DNA of 42,148 bases from Acidobacteriota bacterium (GTDB lineage Bacteria > Acidobacteriota > Terriglobia > Terriglobales > Acidobacteriaceae), in the NCBI GenBank assembly GCA_021781495.1, contig JAJXWS010000022.1:1-42148 (forward strand), read 5' to 3'. The position numbers were made by a program, and so were the translations under genes. The notes beneath the pieces are model-generated. The model was given only the letters and a program-made list of their open reading frames with translations. It searched no databases and was not told where the DNA came from. Positions 19,685 to 29,482 of the stretch are shown one piece after another; within the stretch, counting starts at the first letter, position 1; the number at the start of each line of letters is the position of its first letter.

Positions 19685-19821
19685 CCCGGAACCTACATAG
19701 ATACATAATTTTCCGCTACTTTTCCCCGCAGCAAGGGTAGAGTGTATGAGATACGGAGCCCACTCTTCCGTCGCATCTCCCCCGGGATGCTGTTTGATCC
19801 GTTGCGAAAGGGCACTGCCGA

Positions 19822-20931
19822 ATGGCTGACTCAAAACAACAATTTCCGTACAGCAAGAACAAGCAGCCCAGCACCAACCTCTACGGTCCATTCGAAGCCA
19901 AAGAGGAGCCCAAAGCCCCATCTGCGCTCAGCGCGCGGCTCACGCGTCTTCTCAACGAAAACCGTATCCTGCGCGAGATCCGCCGCATACCCCTCGTCCT
20001 TGTGGGCTTTCTGGCGCTGGCCGTGCTCGGCGTCTCGCTTTTGTTTTTCGCCCGGCCCAGGCAGACCCACGAGTCAGATGATCTCGGTCAAGGAGTCCTC
20101 AGCGTCTCTGGCCTGCGCGGGCACCTGGTCACCCGCTGGAACGGAAAAGCGCAGTACCAGCTTCATCTTGAGCCGCTCGATTATCCAGACAACCCCGGCT
20201 TCGCCCTCGTGGCAGGCAATCCTCACCAGCCTTACTCCATCAACATCCGCCTGCTGGACTCCTCGGGCTTTTCCCTCTGCGACAAGCAGATCCTCTTCCC
20301 CTTCGATCCCGCCCGGGCCGTTGCCCCGGTTGAACTCCCTCCGGCAACCCACCGCCGCAAGCCCGCTGAAGCCGCCGCGGAGCTGGCTGCTCTGCAGTCC
20401 GCGCAGCAGGCCCAGTTGCAAAACGCGCAGGCCCAGGAGCAGCAGCGCGAGCGCGGCCAGGACATCTTCCAGAACCAGTACGGCGACGATGGCAAGGTCG
20501 TAGGCCTCAATGCGCAGGGAACGCTGCCCTGCTCCGTAGACGCCTACCGGCACTTCTACTACTGGGATTTCACCTCGAACTTCCCCACCCGCGACGAGCA
20601 GCAGGCCATGCTCGACAGCAAAGCGGCCGCCGCGGCAGCCCAGAAGCTCGCCCAGCAGCAAGCCGCCCGCCACCACGGCGCAGTCCGGTTGCCCATGCCC
20701 GGCTTTTACGTCGCGGGCGACGAGACCGTAACCTCCTACGATCCGTCTCGAAGGCTGCTTATCGCCGGCCCCGGAAAAGGCTTCTTCATCACCACTGGTT
20801 CAGGCCAGGCAATCGCCGCCTCCTGGGCTGCAAAGAATGAGCTCGTCCATTACCGCTGCGATCAGCACGCCCTCTGCACGCTCACCAGCGCAGGCGGACT
20901 CACGGCCATCCGCGCCAAGCTCAACGAATAA
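19822..20931 (+). CDS. membrane-anchored protein of unknown function
   Basis: The 369-residue protein has a cytoplasmic N-tail (about 55 residues), one membrane helix ([22 protein letters not shown], about 55-77) and a large extracytoplasmic part. The outer part has a beta-rich segment ([25 protein letters not shown]), then a Gln/Ala-rich coiled-coil stretch (residues about 170-215). C-terminal beta elements follow ([33 protein letters not shown]). Two Cys (CDKQ and LPCSVD) and CDQHALC near the end could form disulphides. No known family is recognised. It is convergent with the aldehyde dehydrogenase gene, with a terminator between. Confidence 0.75.
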   Translation: MADSKQQFPYSKNKQPSTNLYGPFEAKEEPKAPSALSARLTRLLNENRILREIRRIPLVLVGFLALAVLGVSLLFFARPRQTHESDDLGQGVLSVSGLRGHLVTRWNGKAQYQLHLEPLDYPDNPGFALVAGNPHQPYSINIRLLDSSGFSLCDKQILFPFDPARAVAPVELPPATHRRKPAEAAAELAALQSAQQAQLQNAQAQEQQRERGQDIFQNQYGDDGKVVGLNAQGTLPCSVDAYRHFYYWDFTSNFPTRDEQQAMLDSKAAAAAAQKLAQQQAARHHGAVRLPMPGFYVAGDETVTSYDPSRRLLIAGPGKGFFITTGSGQAIAASWAAKNELVHYRCDQHALCTLTSAGGLTAIRAKLNE

Positions 20932-20963
20932 AAACAGGCGCCGAATCCTCGATCCGGCGCCTG
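20930..20963 (-). terminator. intrinsic terminator of the aldehyde dehydrogenase gene
   Basis: CAGGCGCCG (20935-20943) and CGGCGCCTG (20955-20963) form a 9-bp stem. Read on the minus strand the stem is followed by TTTTTATT, a good T-tract, about 35 bases after the aldehyde dehydrogenase stop. The T-tract overlaps the end of the convergent gene. Confidence 0.8.
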
Positions 20964-20997
20964 CCATAGTCCCTGCCCACCTTCGCCGCGCGCGGCC

Positions 20998-22488
20998 TCA
21001 GTCGGCGTTGTCAATCTGCGCTCTCTGCAGCTTGTCGGAGTAGTCCACGTACACCGCCTTCCACGTGGTAAAGAAGTCGAGTGCGCCCAGTCCCTCCCGG
21101 TGCCCGTTGCCGGTGTGCTTTACACCGCCAAACGGCAGGTGAACCTCCGCGCCAATCGTCGGAGCGTTGATGTACGTAATGCCCGCCTCCAGGTCGCGAA
21201 TCGCCGCAAACGCCCGGTTCACGTCCTTGGTGTAGAGCGCGGTGGAGAGCCCGTAGTCAATCGAGTTGGCAATGGCAATCGCCTCCTCGAAGGTCTCAAA
21301 CTCCATCAGACTCACCACCGGGCCAAACACCTCTTCCCGCGCAATGCGCATCGTCGGCGTAACGCCGGCCACCACCGTGGGCTCAAAGAACGTGCCCCGT
21401 GCATACTCGCCCTCGGTCAGCGCGTGTCCGCCCGCCAGCAGCTTGGCGCCCTCGTTCACGGCAATCTCCACGTACTTGGCCGAGGTCTCAATCTGTCCGG
21501 CATTCACCTGCGGACCCACCTCCACCGTCTCATCCAGCCCGTTGCCGACCTTCAGTTTTTTGGCGCGCGCCACAAACTCCGCCGTGAACTTCTCCGCAAT
21601 CCCCTTCTGCAGCAGGATGCGGCTGGTCGCCGTGCAGCGCTGGCCCGTTGTGCCAAAGGCACCCCACAGCGCGCCCTCCAGCGCCAGCTCCAGGTTGGCG
21701 TCGTTCAGCACAATCTGCGCATTCTTGCCGCCCATCTCCAGTGACACCTGCTTGAAGGTTGCCGCCGCGCGCTGGCCCACCAGCGACCCCACTTCGCTCG
21801 ATCCGGTAAAGCTGATGGCGCGCACATCCGGATGGTCCAGCAGCGCCATGCCCGTGGCTCCGCCGCTTCCGCTCACAATGTTCACCACGCCCGGCGGCAG
21901 TCCCGCGTCCACCAGCGCCTGCACCAGGTTGTAGGTGGAGAGCGGCGTATCCGTCGCCGGCTTGATGACGCACGCATTGCCCGCCACCAGCGCCGGAAAC
22001 AGCTTCCAGCTCGGAATCGCCATGGGAAAATTCCACGGCGTAATCAGGCCCACCACGCCCACCGGCATGCGCACGCTCATGGCAAACTTGTTCTGCAGCT
22101 CGCTCGGCGTGGTGACGCCAAACAGCCGGCGTCCTTCGCCGGCCACGTAGAAGGCCTCGTCAATCGCCTCCTGTACGTCGCCGCGCGTCTCCGCCAGCAC
22201 CTTGCCCATCTCGCGCGTCATGTCGCGCGCATATTGCTCCTTGCGCTGTTGCAGCAGCAGCCCTGCCCGCACCAGCACCTCGGCGCGCTTGGGCGCGGGA
22301 ACCAGCCGCCAAGTGGCAAATGCCTTCTTGGCCGCTTCCACCGCCAGGGCTACGTCTTCCGCGTGCGACGAGGGAAACTCGCCGACCACATCCGAGTGGT
22401 CCGCCGGGTTCAGGTTCAGAATCGTCTTCCCGCTCAGCGCAGGACGCCACTCGCCGCCAATCAGATTGTGATACGTGGGATAGCTCAT
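20998..22488 (-). CDS. NAD(P)-dependent aldehyde dehydrogenase (semialdehyde-dehydrogenase type)
   Basis: The 496-residue enzyme shows all aldehyde dehydrogenase hallmarks: PWNFPMAIP with Asn153, Lys176 in [14 protein letters not shown] for the cofactor site, the general base Glu251 in LEMGGKNAQ, and the nucleophile Cys285 in GQRCTATSR. It also has EEVFGPV and a C-terminal [14 protein letters not shown]. The pattern resembles the semialdehyde dehydrogenases that act on aminoadipate, ketoglutarate or related semialdehydes, but I cannot assign the substrate. ATG 22488 begins the conserved YHNLIGGEW; the open frame runs much further upstream opposite mreB and mreC, which is a shadow. The gene is divergent from mreB. 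Confidence 0.93.
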   Translation of the reverse strand: MSYPTYHNLIGGEWRPALSGKTILNLNPADHSDVVGEFPSSHAEDVALAVEAAKKAFATWRLVPAPKRAEVLVRAGLLLQQRKEQYARDMTREMGKVLAETRGDVQEAIDEAFYVAGEGRRLFGVTTPSELQNKFAMSVRMPVGVVGLITPWNFPMAIPSWKLFPALVAGNACVIKPATDTPLSTYNLVQALVDAGLPPGVVNIVSGSGGATGMALLDHPDVRAISFTGSSEVGSLVGQRAAATFKQVSLEMGGKNAQIVLNDANLELALEGALWGAFGTTGQRCTATSRILLQKGIAEKFTAEFVARAKKLKVGNGLDETVEVGPQVNAGQIETSAKYVEIAVNEGAKLLAGGHALTEGEYARGTFFEPTVVAGVTPTMRIAREEVFGPVVSLMEFETFEEAIAIANSIDYGLSTALYTKDVNRAFAAIRDLEAGITYINAPTIGAEVHLPFGGVKHTGNGHREGLGALDFFTTWKAVYVDYSDKLQRAQIDNAD

Positions 22489-22636
22489 AAGTGCCTCGAA
22501 ATATGGATGAAAACCCAGACCAACCCCGGAAAAGCCGCTTCCGGAGCAATCACAGAGTGTACCGCAACTGTCCGCATGGCTGCACTTCGGCGCAAAGAGC
22601 CTGTCATCCCCCCATGCCAGCACGGCCCGCTGGCCG

Positions 22637-22642
22637 TACAAT
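22637..22642 (+). promoter_or_regulatory. possible -10 element of mreB
   Basis: TACAAT lies 26 bases before the mreB start and matches the sigma-70 -10 consensus well, but no good -35 is seen 16-18 bases upstream. GAGGTAG follows between this element and the start. Confidence 0.35.
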
Positions 22643-22650
22643 AACTGTGA

Positions 22651-23733
<1,083 letters not shown>

Positions 23734-23757
23734 CGCCGGTCGTAGAAGCAGCCTCCG

Positions 23758-23789
23758 CTCCCCGGTCCTCAACTGCGAGCACCGGGGAG
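23758..23789 (+). other. hairpin between mreB and mreC
   Basis: CTCCCCGGT (23758-23766) and ACCGGGGAG (23781-23789) form a perfect 9-bp stem with a 14-base loop. No T-tract follows, so it is unlikely to end transcription fully. It could shield mreB mRNA or lower mreC expression relative to mreB. Confidence 0.55.
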
Positions 23790-23832
23790 TATGCATCTTG
23801 CAATCCGGGCTCCCCCGCCCACACTTTACGAC

Positions 23833-25041
23833 ATGGAATCGTTCTTCGCCCGCTATCGGAATCCCCTGGTGCTTCTGGCCCTCCTGGTGGTCCAGATCAT
23901 CGGCCTTGCCGTGCAGGTACACCGCACCGATTCCAGCCATGCCGGCTCCGCGCGCGCCAGCCTCGATACCCGCGACGGCAGTGGCGTTCGTCTCATCCGC
24001 CTGTGGGCCAACTCGCTCGTCTCCCCGCCGGAACGCCTCATCCACGCCTCCGGCATGGGCATCGCCGGCGCCTGGCAGAACTACCTCGATCTCCGCCACG
24101 TCCGCCAGCAGAACCAGGATTTGCAGAAGACCATCGACCGCATGCGGCTCGAGCAGGCCGCCCTGCTCGAAGACGCGCGCCAGGGCCAGCGCCTGCAGGC
24201 CCTCCTGCAATTCCAGGAAAAGTACATCTACAAGACCATGGCCGCCCAGATCATCGGCACCAGCGGCAGCAATCAGTCGCACGTCGTCTACCTCGACAAG
24301 GGCTCCAGCGAGGGTCTGGCGCGCGATATGGCCGTCATCACCCCCGACGGCATCGTGGGCAAGGTGCGCGAAGTCTACCCGCACTCCGCGCAGGTGCTGC
24401 TCATCAATGACCAGACCAGCGGCGCGGGCGTCATCCTGGAGACCACCCGCATCCGCGGCATCCTCCGCGGCAACGCCTCCGGCCAGCCCCAGATCGTCGG
24501 CATCATGTCCGACAATCGCATCAAGCCCGGCGAGAAGGTCCTGACCGCGGGCGGCGACGAGATCTTTCCCCGCGGCCTGCCCGTCGGCGAGGTGGCTAAG
24601 GTCGTACGCGACCCGGAACGCGACTCCTTCATTGACGTGATCCTCAAGCCCGCCGCGCAACTCGATCGCCTCGATGAGGTCCTCGTCCTTACCTCCGTCG
24701 AGCCGCGCTTTCCGCCCGACCAGCAGCAGGACATGGCCACCAGCGAAGAGCTGAAGGGCGCAGAGGTAGAGCAGGAAAAGGCGCAGAAGAAGGCCTCCGA
24801 GATCATGGCCGAACGGCTTCCCGGCCTCATCGATCCCAACCTGCCCACCGACCAGCAGCCGCTGAACGACAGCACTCCGCCCAACCCCATCGGGTCGCAG
24901 CCCCAGCCGCTCCACCCGGACCGCTTTACGCCCGGTGACACGACCGGCTCTCCGCAGTCCGCCCCGGCCGGCCAGTCTGCGCCTGCTCCTGCCCCGGCCA
25001 CCGGGCCGCAGAAAAGCACCCCGCCGCGGAGGAACCCCTAG
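23833..25041 (+). CDS. mreC: rod-shape determining protein MreC
   Basis: MreC is a bitopic membrane protein that links MreB with PBP2 and RodA in the elongasome. The 402-residue product has a short cytoplasmic N-end and a membrane helix (LVLLALLVVQIIGLAVQV). A coiled-coil stretch (about 70-115, LRHVRQQNQDLQKTIDRM) leads into the beta-domain (QIIGTSGSNQSHVVYLDKGS, VITPDGIVGKVREVYP, SGAGVILETTRIRGIL, NRIKPGEKVLTAGGDEIFP). The core ends near residue 290. The remaining 112 residues are charged and then Pro/Gln/Ala-rich. ATG 23833 gives MESFFARYRNPLVLL, a normal MreC start; ATG 23791 is possible but sits too close to its GGGGAG. Confidence 0.93.
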   Translation: MESFFARYRNPLVLLALLVVQIIGLAVQVHRTDSSHAGSARASLDTRDGSGVRLIRLWANSLVSPPERLIHASGMGIAGAWQNYLDLRHVRQQNQDLQKTIDRMRLEQAALLEDARQGQRLQALLQFQEKYIYKTMAAQIIGTSGSNQSHVVYLDKGSSEGLARDMAVITPDGIVGKVREVYPHSAQVLLINDQTSGAGVILETTRIRGILRGNASGQPQIVGIMSDNRIKPGEKVLTAGGDEIFPRGLPVGEVAKVVRDPERDSFIDVILKPAAQLDRLDEVLVLTSVEPRFPPDQQQDMATSEELKGAEVEQEKAQKKASEIMAERLPGLIDPNLPTDQQPLNDSTPPNPIGSQPQPLHPDRFTPGDTTGSPQSAPAGQSAPAPAPATGPQKSTPPRRNP

Positions 25042-25043
25042 CC

Positions 25044-25565
25044 ATGTCGGTCCTCACCACAGACACCCGCCGCGATCTTGAGATTCGCCGCTACCCGCTC
25101 TTCGCTTACGTGCTGGTGCCGCTGCTTGCCCTTGTGCTGCAGGCCTGGCTGCCGCGCGTGCTGGGCCGGTTTGCCTGGTTTGACCTTCTCCTCATCGTCA
25201 CCGTCTTCTTCGCCCTCGGCAGGCGCAGCCCCATCCAGGGCATGCTCATGGGCGGCATCCTCGGCATCTTTCAGGATGCGCTCACCAACCATGCCCTCGG
25301 CATCAACGGCATTGCCAAAACCGTGGTCGGCTATCTTGCGGCGTCCGTCGGCGTGCGCATCGACGTGGAAAACTTCACCATCCGGCTGGCGCTCATCTTT
25401 CTGCTCTCGCTCGTCTCCAGCGCTATCTACATCTTTGTCGTTCGCGTGCTGCTCGGCCTGGAACTGGACTCCAACTGGATCTTCGAGATCTACAAGGCTC
25501 TCGGCAACTCCCTGATTGCGCTGGTTTCCTTCCCCCTGCTGGACCGGTTCCAGTCCCGCGATTGA
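25044..25565 (+). CDS. mreD: rod-shape determining membrane protein MreD
   Basis: The 173-residue product is a multi-helix membrane protein with the MreD pattern. Helices include FAYVLVPLLALVLQAWLP, FDLLLIVTVFFALG, GMLMGGILGIFQDALTNHALG and LALIFLLSLVSSAIYIFVV. The loop GILGIFQDALTNHALGINGI is a recognised MreD feature. It starts two bases after the mreC stop, so the pair is co-translated. MreD is thought to stabilise MreC and to activate PBP2/RodA. The gap to mrdA is 107 bases. Confidence 0.92.
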   Translation: MSVLTTDTRRDLEIRRYPLFAYVLVPLLALVLQAWLPRVLGRFAWFDLLLIVTVFFALGRRSPIQGMLMGGILGIFQDALTNHALGINGIAKTVVGYLAASVGVRIDVENFTIRLALIFLLSLVSSAIYIFVVRVLLGLELDSNWIFEIYKALGNSLIALVSFPLLDRFQSRD

Positions 25566-25672
25566 TCCGGGCCGGCCGAGGGACCGAGAAGTACAGAAAG
25601 CATTCCGGCCTTCCCCAGGCTTGCAGGCCATGCCGCAAAGCCCGGAAAGCTGTATCCTGAAAGCGTAGGCAG

Positions 25673-27766
25673 ATGGTTTTTGAGAAGTTCACCCGGGGCG
25701 AAAAGCTCTCCAGCGCCAAGCTGACCGCCGTGCAGTACGGCATCCTGCTCATGATGCTCGCACTGGGCGCCGGGCTGTGGCGGCTGCAGGTGCTGGGGGC
25801 GGATAACTTCCGCGTGCTGGCTGAGCAGAATCGCATCCGCAAGGTGCCCATCCTCGCCGCCCGCGGCAAGCTCTTCGACCGCGAGAACCGTCTCATCGTC
25901 GACAACTATCCCTCCGTCTCCTGCTTCCTTATTCGCGAGCAGGGCCGCAACGTTGACGCCGACCTGCCGCTCATCGCCAAGGGCCTCAATCTCGACCTGG
26001 AGCAGCTCCGCGCCACCCTGCGCCATTACCGCGCCTCTCCCGGCTACCAGCCCATTCCCATCAAGCAGGACATCACCGCCGACGAGCAGGCCTTCATCGC
26101 CGCGCACCGCAACGAGCTGCCCGAGCTGGAGACCATCGATGAAGCCCGCCGCCTCTATCCCCGCGACGGCTTCGCCTCTCACCTCATCGGCTACGTGGGC
26201 GAGGTGAGCGATGAGATGCTCAACGACCCGCGCTACGCCTACTACGAACCGGGCGACGTCGTCGGCCGGGCGGGCGTGGAGGAGACCTACGACCAGCTGC
26301 TCCGTGGCCAGGACGGCTCCCGCGACGTCATCGTGGACAGCCACGGCCGCGAGGTCGGCTATCTCGGCACGCAGCACGCCGTCCCCGGCCAGGACCTCCG
26401 CCTGACCATCGACAACGACCTGCAGCGCGCCGCCGAGCTGGCCATGGGCGACCGCGACGGCGCCGTTGTGGCCATGGACCCGCGCACAGGCGAAATCCTC
26501 GCCATGGTCTCCCGCCCCAGCTTTGACCCCAATGCCTTCGCGGTCCGCATCGGCCGGTCCGACTGGAACAAGCTCATCACCGACCCCTCGCATCCGCTGA
26601 TGAACAAGGCCATCCAGGCCCAGCTTGCTCCCGGCTCCACCTTCAAGATCCTCATGTCCGTCGCGGGCCTGCAGGAGGGCGTCGCCCAGAATCTGCACGT
26701 CTTTTGCAGCGGCGGAGCCAACTTCTACGGCCACTACTACCACTGCGACGAGAAGCACGGCGCCGTGGATATCAACAACGCCATCCCCATGTCCTGCGAC
26801 ACCTTCTACTACACCCTCGCGGACAAGCTCGGCATCGACCGCATCGCCGCATACGCCTCCCGCTTCGGCTACGGCCAGAAGACCGGCATCGACCTGCCCG
26901 GCGAACTGGCCGGCCTGATGCCCAGCCCGCAGTGGGTCATGCGCAACTATCACCGCAAGTGGTACGCCGGCGAAACCATCTCCGTCGGCATCGGCCAGGG
27001 AGCCATCGAGGCCACCCCGCTCCAGCTGGCCCGCATCATCAGCGGCATCGCCTCTGACGGCCACCTCGTCCGCCCCCACGTCGTCTTTCCCGATCAGTTG
27101 CCCGCCGACTTCCGCAAGGCGCTCCTCGACACCTACCCCGGCGCCGGCGACGCCTACATCCCCATCGACCCGCAGAACTGGATCACCATCACCGACGGCA
27201 TGGCGCAGGTCACCCAGCCCGGCGCCTTTCACACCGCCGGCTCCGCCCACCTTGAGGGCATCGACTTCGCCGGCAAAACCGGCACCGCCCAGGTCATGAG
27301 CCACGCCGCGCTCGAGCGCACCAGCAAGGGCCGCTCCACCTACCCCAACGCCTGGTTCGTCGGCGTCACGCCGCGGCGCAACCCCGAGCTGGTCGTCGCC
27401 GTGCTCTGGCAGAACGGCGAGTTCAGCTACTACCCGGCGCGCATCGCCTCAAAAATCGTGGCGGCCTACGTCAACAAGCAACGCCGCCTGGCTCACAATC
27501 TGCCGCCCACGCCGCCGCCCGCCACGCCGGCCGCGCAACCCCAGCCGCAGGCCCAGAAGCCCGTCGAGGTGGGGGCCATGTGGTCCCTTCCGGCGGCCAG
27601 CAGCGCCCGCGCAGCCACCGCGACAGCGCGGCTCCAGGGCGGCCACTTCTTCGTAGACCCGGCACGGGGCGTCCCGGTCGGCGCGCAACCTGCCCCGCGG
27701 CGCAAATCGCAACCAGCAACCCAGTTGGCAGCCACGCTGCCCAACCGCAGGATCAACACGCCATGA
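25673..27766 (+). CDS. mrdA: penicillin-binding protein 2 (elongasome transpeptidase)
   Basis: PBP2 cross-links new peptidoglycan in the lateral wall. The 697-residue protein has a membrane anchor (AVQYGILLMMLALGAGLW, about 19-37) and a dimerisation domain (RIRKVPILAARGKLFDREN, YPRDGFASHLIGYVGEVS, GRAGVEETYD). The transpeptidase domain has Ser322-x-x-Lys325 (APGSTFKI), Ser374-Cys-Asp376 in the SxN/SxD position and Lys535-Thr-Gly (FAGKTGTAQ). After about residue 605 an unusual tail of about 90 residues is rich in Pro, Ala, Gln and Arg (PPTPPPATPAAQPQPQ). The gene overlaps rodA by four bases (ATGA), which fits the known PBP2-RodA functional pair. Confidence 0.96.
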   Translation: MVFEKFTRGEKLSSAKLTAVQYGILLMMLALGAGLWRLQVLGADNFRVLAEQNRIRKVPILAARGKLFDRENRLIVDNYPSVSCFLIREQGRNVDADLPLIAKGLNLDLEQLRATLRHYRASPGYQPIPIKQDITADEQAFIAAHRNELPELETIDEARRLYPRDGFASHLIGYVGEVSDEMLNDPRYAYYEPGDVVGRAGVEETYDQLLRGQDGSRDVIVDSHGREVGYLGTQHAVPGQDLRLTIDNDLQRAAELAMGDRDGAVVAMDPRTGEILAMVSRPSFDPNAFAVRIGRSDWNKLITDPSHPLMNKAIQAQLAPGSTFKILMSVAGLQEGVAQNLHVFCSGGANFYGHYYHCDEKHGAVDINNAIPMSCDTFYYTLADKLGIDRIAAYASRFGYGQKTGIDLPGELAGLMPSPQWVMRNYHRKWYAGETISVGIGQGAIEATPLQLARIISGIASDGHLVRPHVVFPDQLPADFRKALLDTYPGAGDAYIPIDPQNWITITDGMAQVTQPGAFHTAGSAHLEGIDFAGKTGTAQVMSHAALERTSKGRSTYPNAWFVGVTPRRNPELVVAVLWQNGEFSYYPARIASKIVAAYVNKQRRLAHNLPPTPPPATPAAQPQPQAQKPVEVGAMWSLPAASSARAATATARLQGGHFFVDPARGVPVGAQPAPRRKSQPATQLAATLPNRRINTP

Positions 27767-28869
27767 GCCCCATGCGCCGCTTCCTCAGCTTTCGCGACTT
27801 TGACTGGGTCCTGCTGGGCATGGTCATGCTGCTCTGCGTCATCTCGGTCTTTGAGATTTACTCCGCCACGCTCCACACCAAGTACGCGGGATTCCACACC
27901 AAGCAGCTGTTCTGGATCGCGGGCGGCCTGGTGGCCATGTTCTTGCTCGCCCGCATTGACTACCATCGCCTGCTGGACTGGGTGCCGTGGGCCTACGGCA
28001 TCTGCCTTGTCTCGCTGGTCGCCGTCAAGCTCGTGGGTAAAAAGGTGCTTGGCGCCCGCCGCTGGATCAGCATCGGCGGCATGCACTTCCAGCCCTCCGA
28101 GTGGGTCAAGCTGGTGCTCATCATCGCCGTCGCCCGCTACTTTGCCAACCTGGGCGGGCGCTCGCTCACCTGGCAGGACATCTTCAAGGCCTTTGCCCTG
28201 GTCGGCGCTCCCATGGCGCTGGTACTCATCCAGCCAGACCTGGGCACCACCCTCACCTACACGCCCATCCTCATCGCGGGGCTGTTCCTGGGCGGAATCA
28301 ACCTGCGCCAGTCCCTCATCCTCATCACCGCCGCCATCGTCCTGGTGGCGGGAGCCTGGTCCAGCGGCAAGGTGCTCAAGCCCTACCAGAAGGCCCGCCT
28401 CACCAGCTTCATCAACCCGGACAACGACCCCAAGGGCAGCGGCTACCAGATTCGCCAGTCGCTCATCGCCGTCGGCTCCGGCGGCGTCTGGGGCAAGGGA
28501 GCGGAAAAGGGTACCCAGACCCAGGGCGACTTCCTGCCCATCCCCCACGCCGACTTCATCTTTGCCGCCTTCGGCGAGGAACACGGCTTCGTCGGCGCGA
28601 TTTTAGTGCTGCTGCTATACTTCTCAATATTGATGCGTTTGATTCAAAACGCACAAACAGCCGCCGACCTGCCCGGCTCTCTGATTATCATGGGGGTCGT
28701 GGCTGTGTTGACCTTCCAGATAGCGGTCAACGTGGGCATGGTCATCGGGTTTATGCCCGTCACCGGAATCCCTTTACCGTTAATGAGTTACGGCGGATCC
28801 TCGGTGCTGTTTACCTTCCTCGCGCTAGGCGTGGCTATGAATGTCCGCATGCGCCGGTTCGTAAACTAG
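27763..28869 (+). CDS. rodA: peptidoglycan glycosyltransferase RodA
   Basis: RodA polymerises lipid II glycan strands and works with PBP2. The 368-residue SEDS protein has about ten membrane helices and family motifs: GARRWISIGGMHFQPSEWVK, IQPDLGTTLTY, GSGYQIRQSLIAVGSGG, GDFLPIPHADFIFAAFGEEHGF, and PLPLMSYGGSSVLFTF near the end. ATG 27763 overlaps the mrdA stop. The codon use changes sharply after about 28600: Leu TTA/CTA/TTG and Ile ATA appear repeatedly in the last 90 codons but are almost absent before. The protein itself looks intact. Confidence 0.96.
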   Translation: MSPMRRFLSFRDFDWVLLGMVMLLCVISVFEIYSATLHTKYAGFHTKQLFWIAGGLVAMFLLARIDYHRLLDWVPWAYGICLVSLVAVKLVGKKVLGARRWISIGGMHFQPSEWVKLVLIIAVARYFANLGGRSLTWQDIFKAFALVGAPMALVLIQPDLGTTLTYTPILIAGLFLGGINLRQSLILITAAIVLVAGAWSSGKVLKPYQKARLTSFINPDNDPKGSGYQIRQSLIAVGSGGVWGKGAEKGTQTQGDFLPIPHADFIFAAFGEEHGFVGAILVLLLYFSILMRLIQNAQTAADLPGSLIIMGVVAVLTFQIAVNVGMVIGFMPVTGIPLPLMSYGGSSVLFTFLALGVAMNVRMRRFVN

Positions 28870-28897
28870 GCGTCTCTGCCCAGCAAAGCTGAGACGC
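28870..28897 (+). terminator. possible terminator after rodA
   Basis: GCGTCTC (28870-28876) pairs with GAGACGC (28891-28897); an inner AGC/GCT pair may extend it. AGGTTCTTTC follows, so the T-tract is weak. Confidence 0.5.
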
Positions 28898-29482
28898 AGG
28901 TTCTTTCAGTTCACCTCTTGCGCCCATCCGGAATGGTCCGGAGCGCAGGACGAAGATTATCAAGCTTTTACGCCGGCCAGGTCCCGATGGACCGCGAGCT
29001 CGGCAGGATTGGGTTCATGAGCACGCAGAGACGGGAAATCCGTTGGCAGCGTACAAGTTGCACAGAACACACCGGAGCACCCACGGTTTCCGGCAGCGAG
29101 TCATCGTCGCCGGTCCGGGTATCAAGGGGACAGAAAGACCCCGCTTCGGCCATGCAGTTCGCCTGTGCACGCGCCATCGGTGGAACGGCCCCGCCGGAAG
29201 CCGCATTCGGGCTTCCTTCCAGCAACGCAGGTCCGTTGCAGGAACGCAAGGCAAGGTTGGCCACAAACTCTCTGCATCCGGATTACCGTTTGGAACAGTT
29301 TGTTCGGCAGGACAACCGTTGCGGCTCGCCTCCTCTCGGGGCTGGCAGCCGTGCGGTAGCCGCCAAGCTCGACACACGCAGGTCATCCCACTCGCGCCTT
29401 CCCATACCTCCCGGTTTCGCGTCTTTCCATCCCACCTTGCCGCAGGCCCCGGTCGGCACACGCCGCCGGGCGGAAAGGTACG
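28898..29482 (+). other. long non-coding leader before the RNase E/G gene
   Basis: About 585 bases lie between the rodA hairpin and the RNase gene. Short open frames on both strands have no recognisable content. I looked for RNase P RNA, tmRNA and SRP RNA signatures and found none. RNase E in Escherichia coli has a long 5' UTR that the enzyme itself cleaves, so a similar autoregulatory leader is a reasonable inference. A promoter is not obvious. Confidence 0.4.

Noticed and set aside
28898..29482. RNase P RNA, tmRNA or SRP RNA in the long gap
   Set aside because: None of their conserved cores is visible on either strand.
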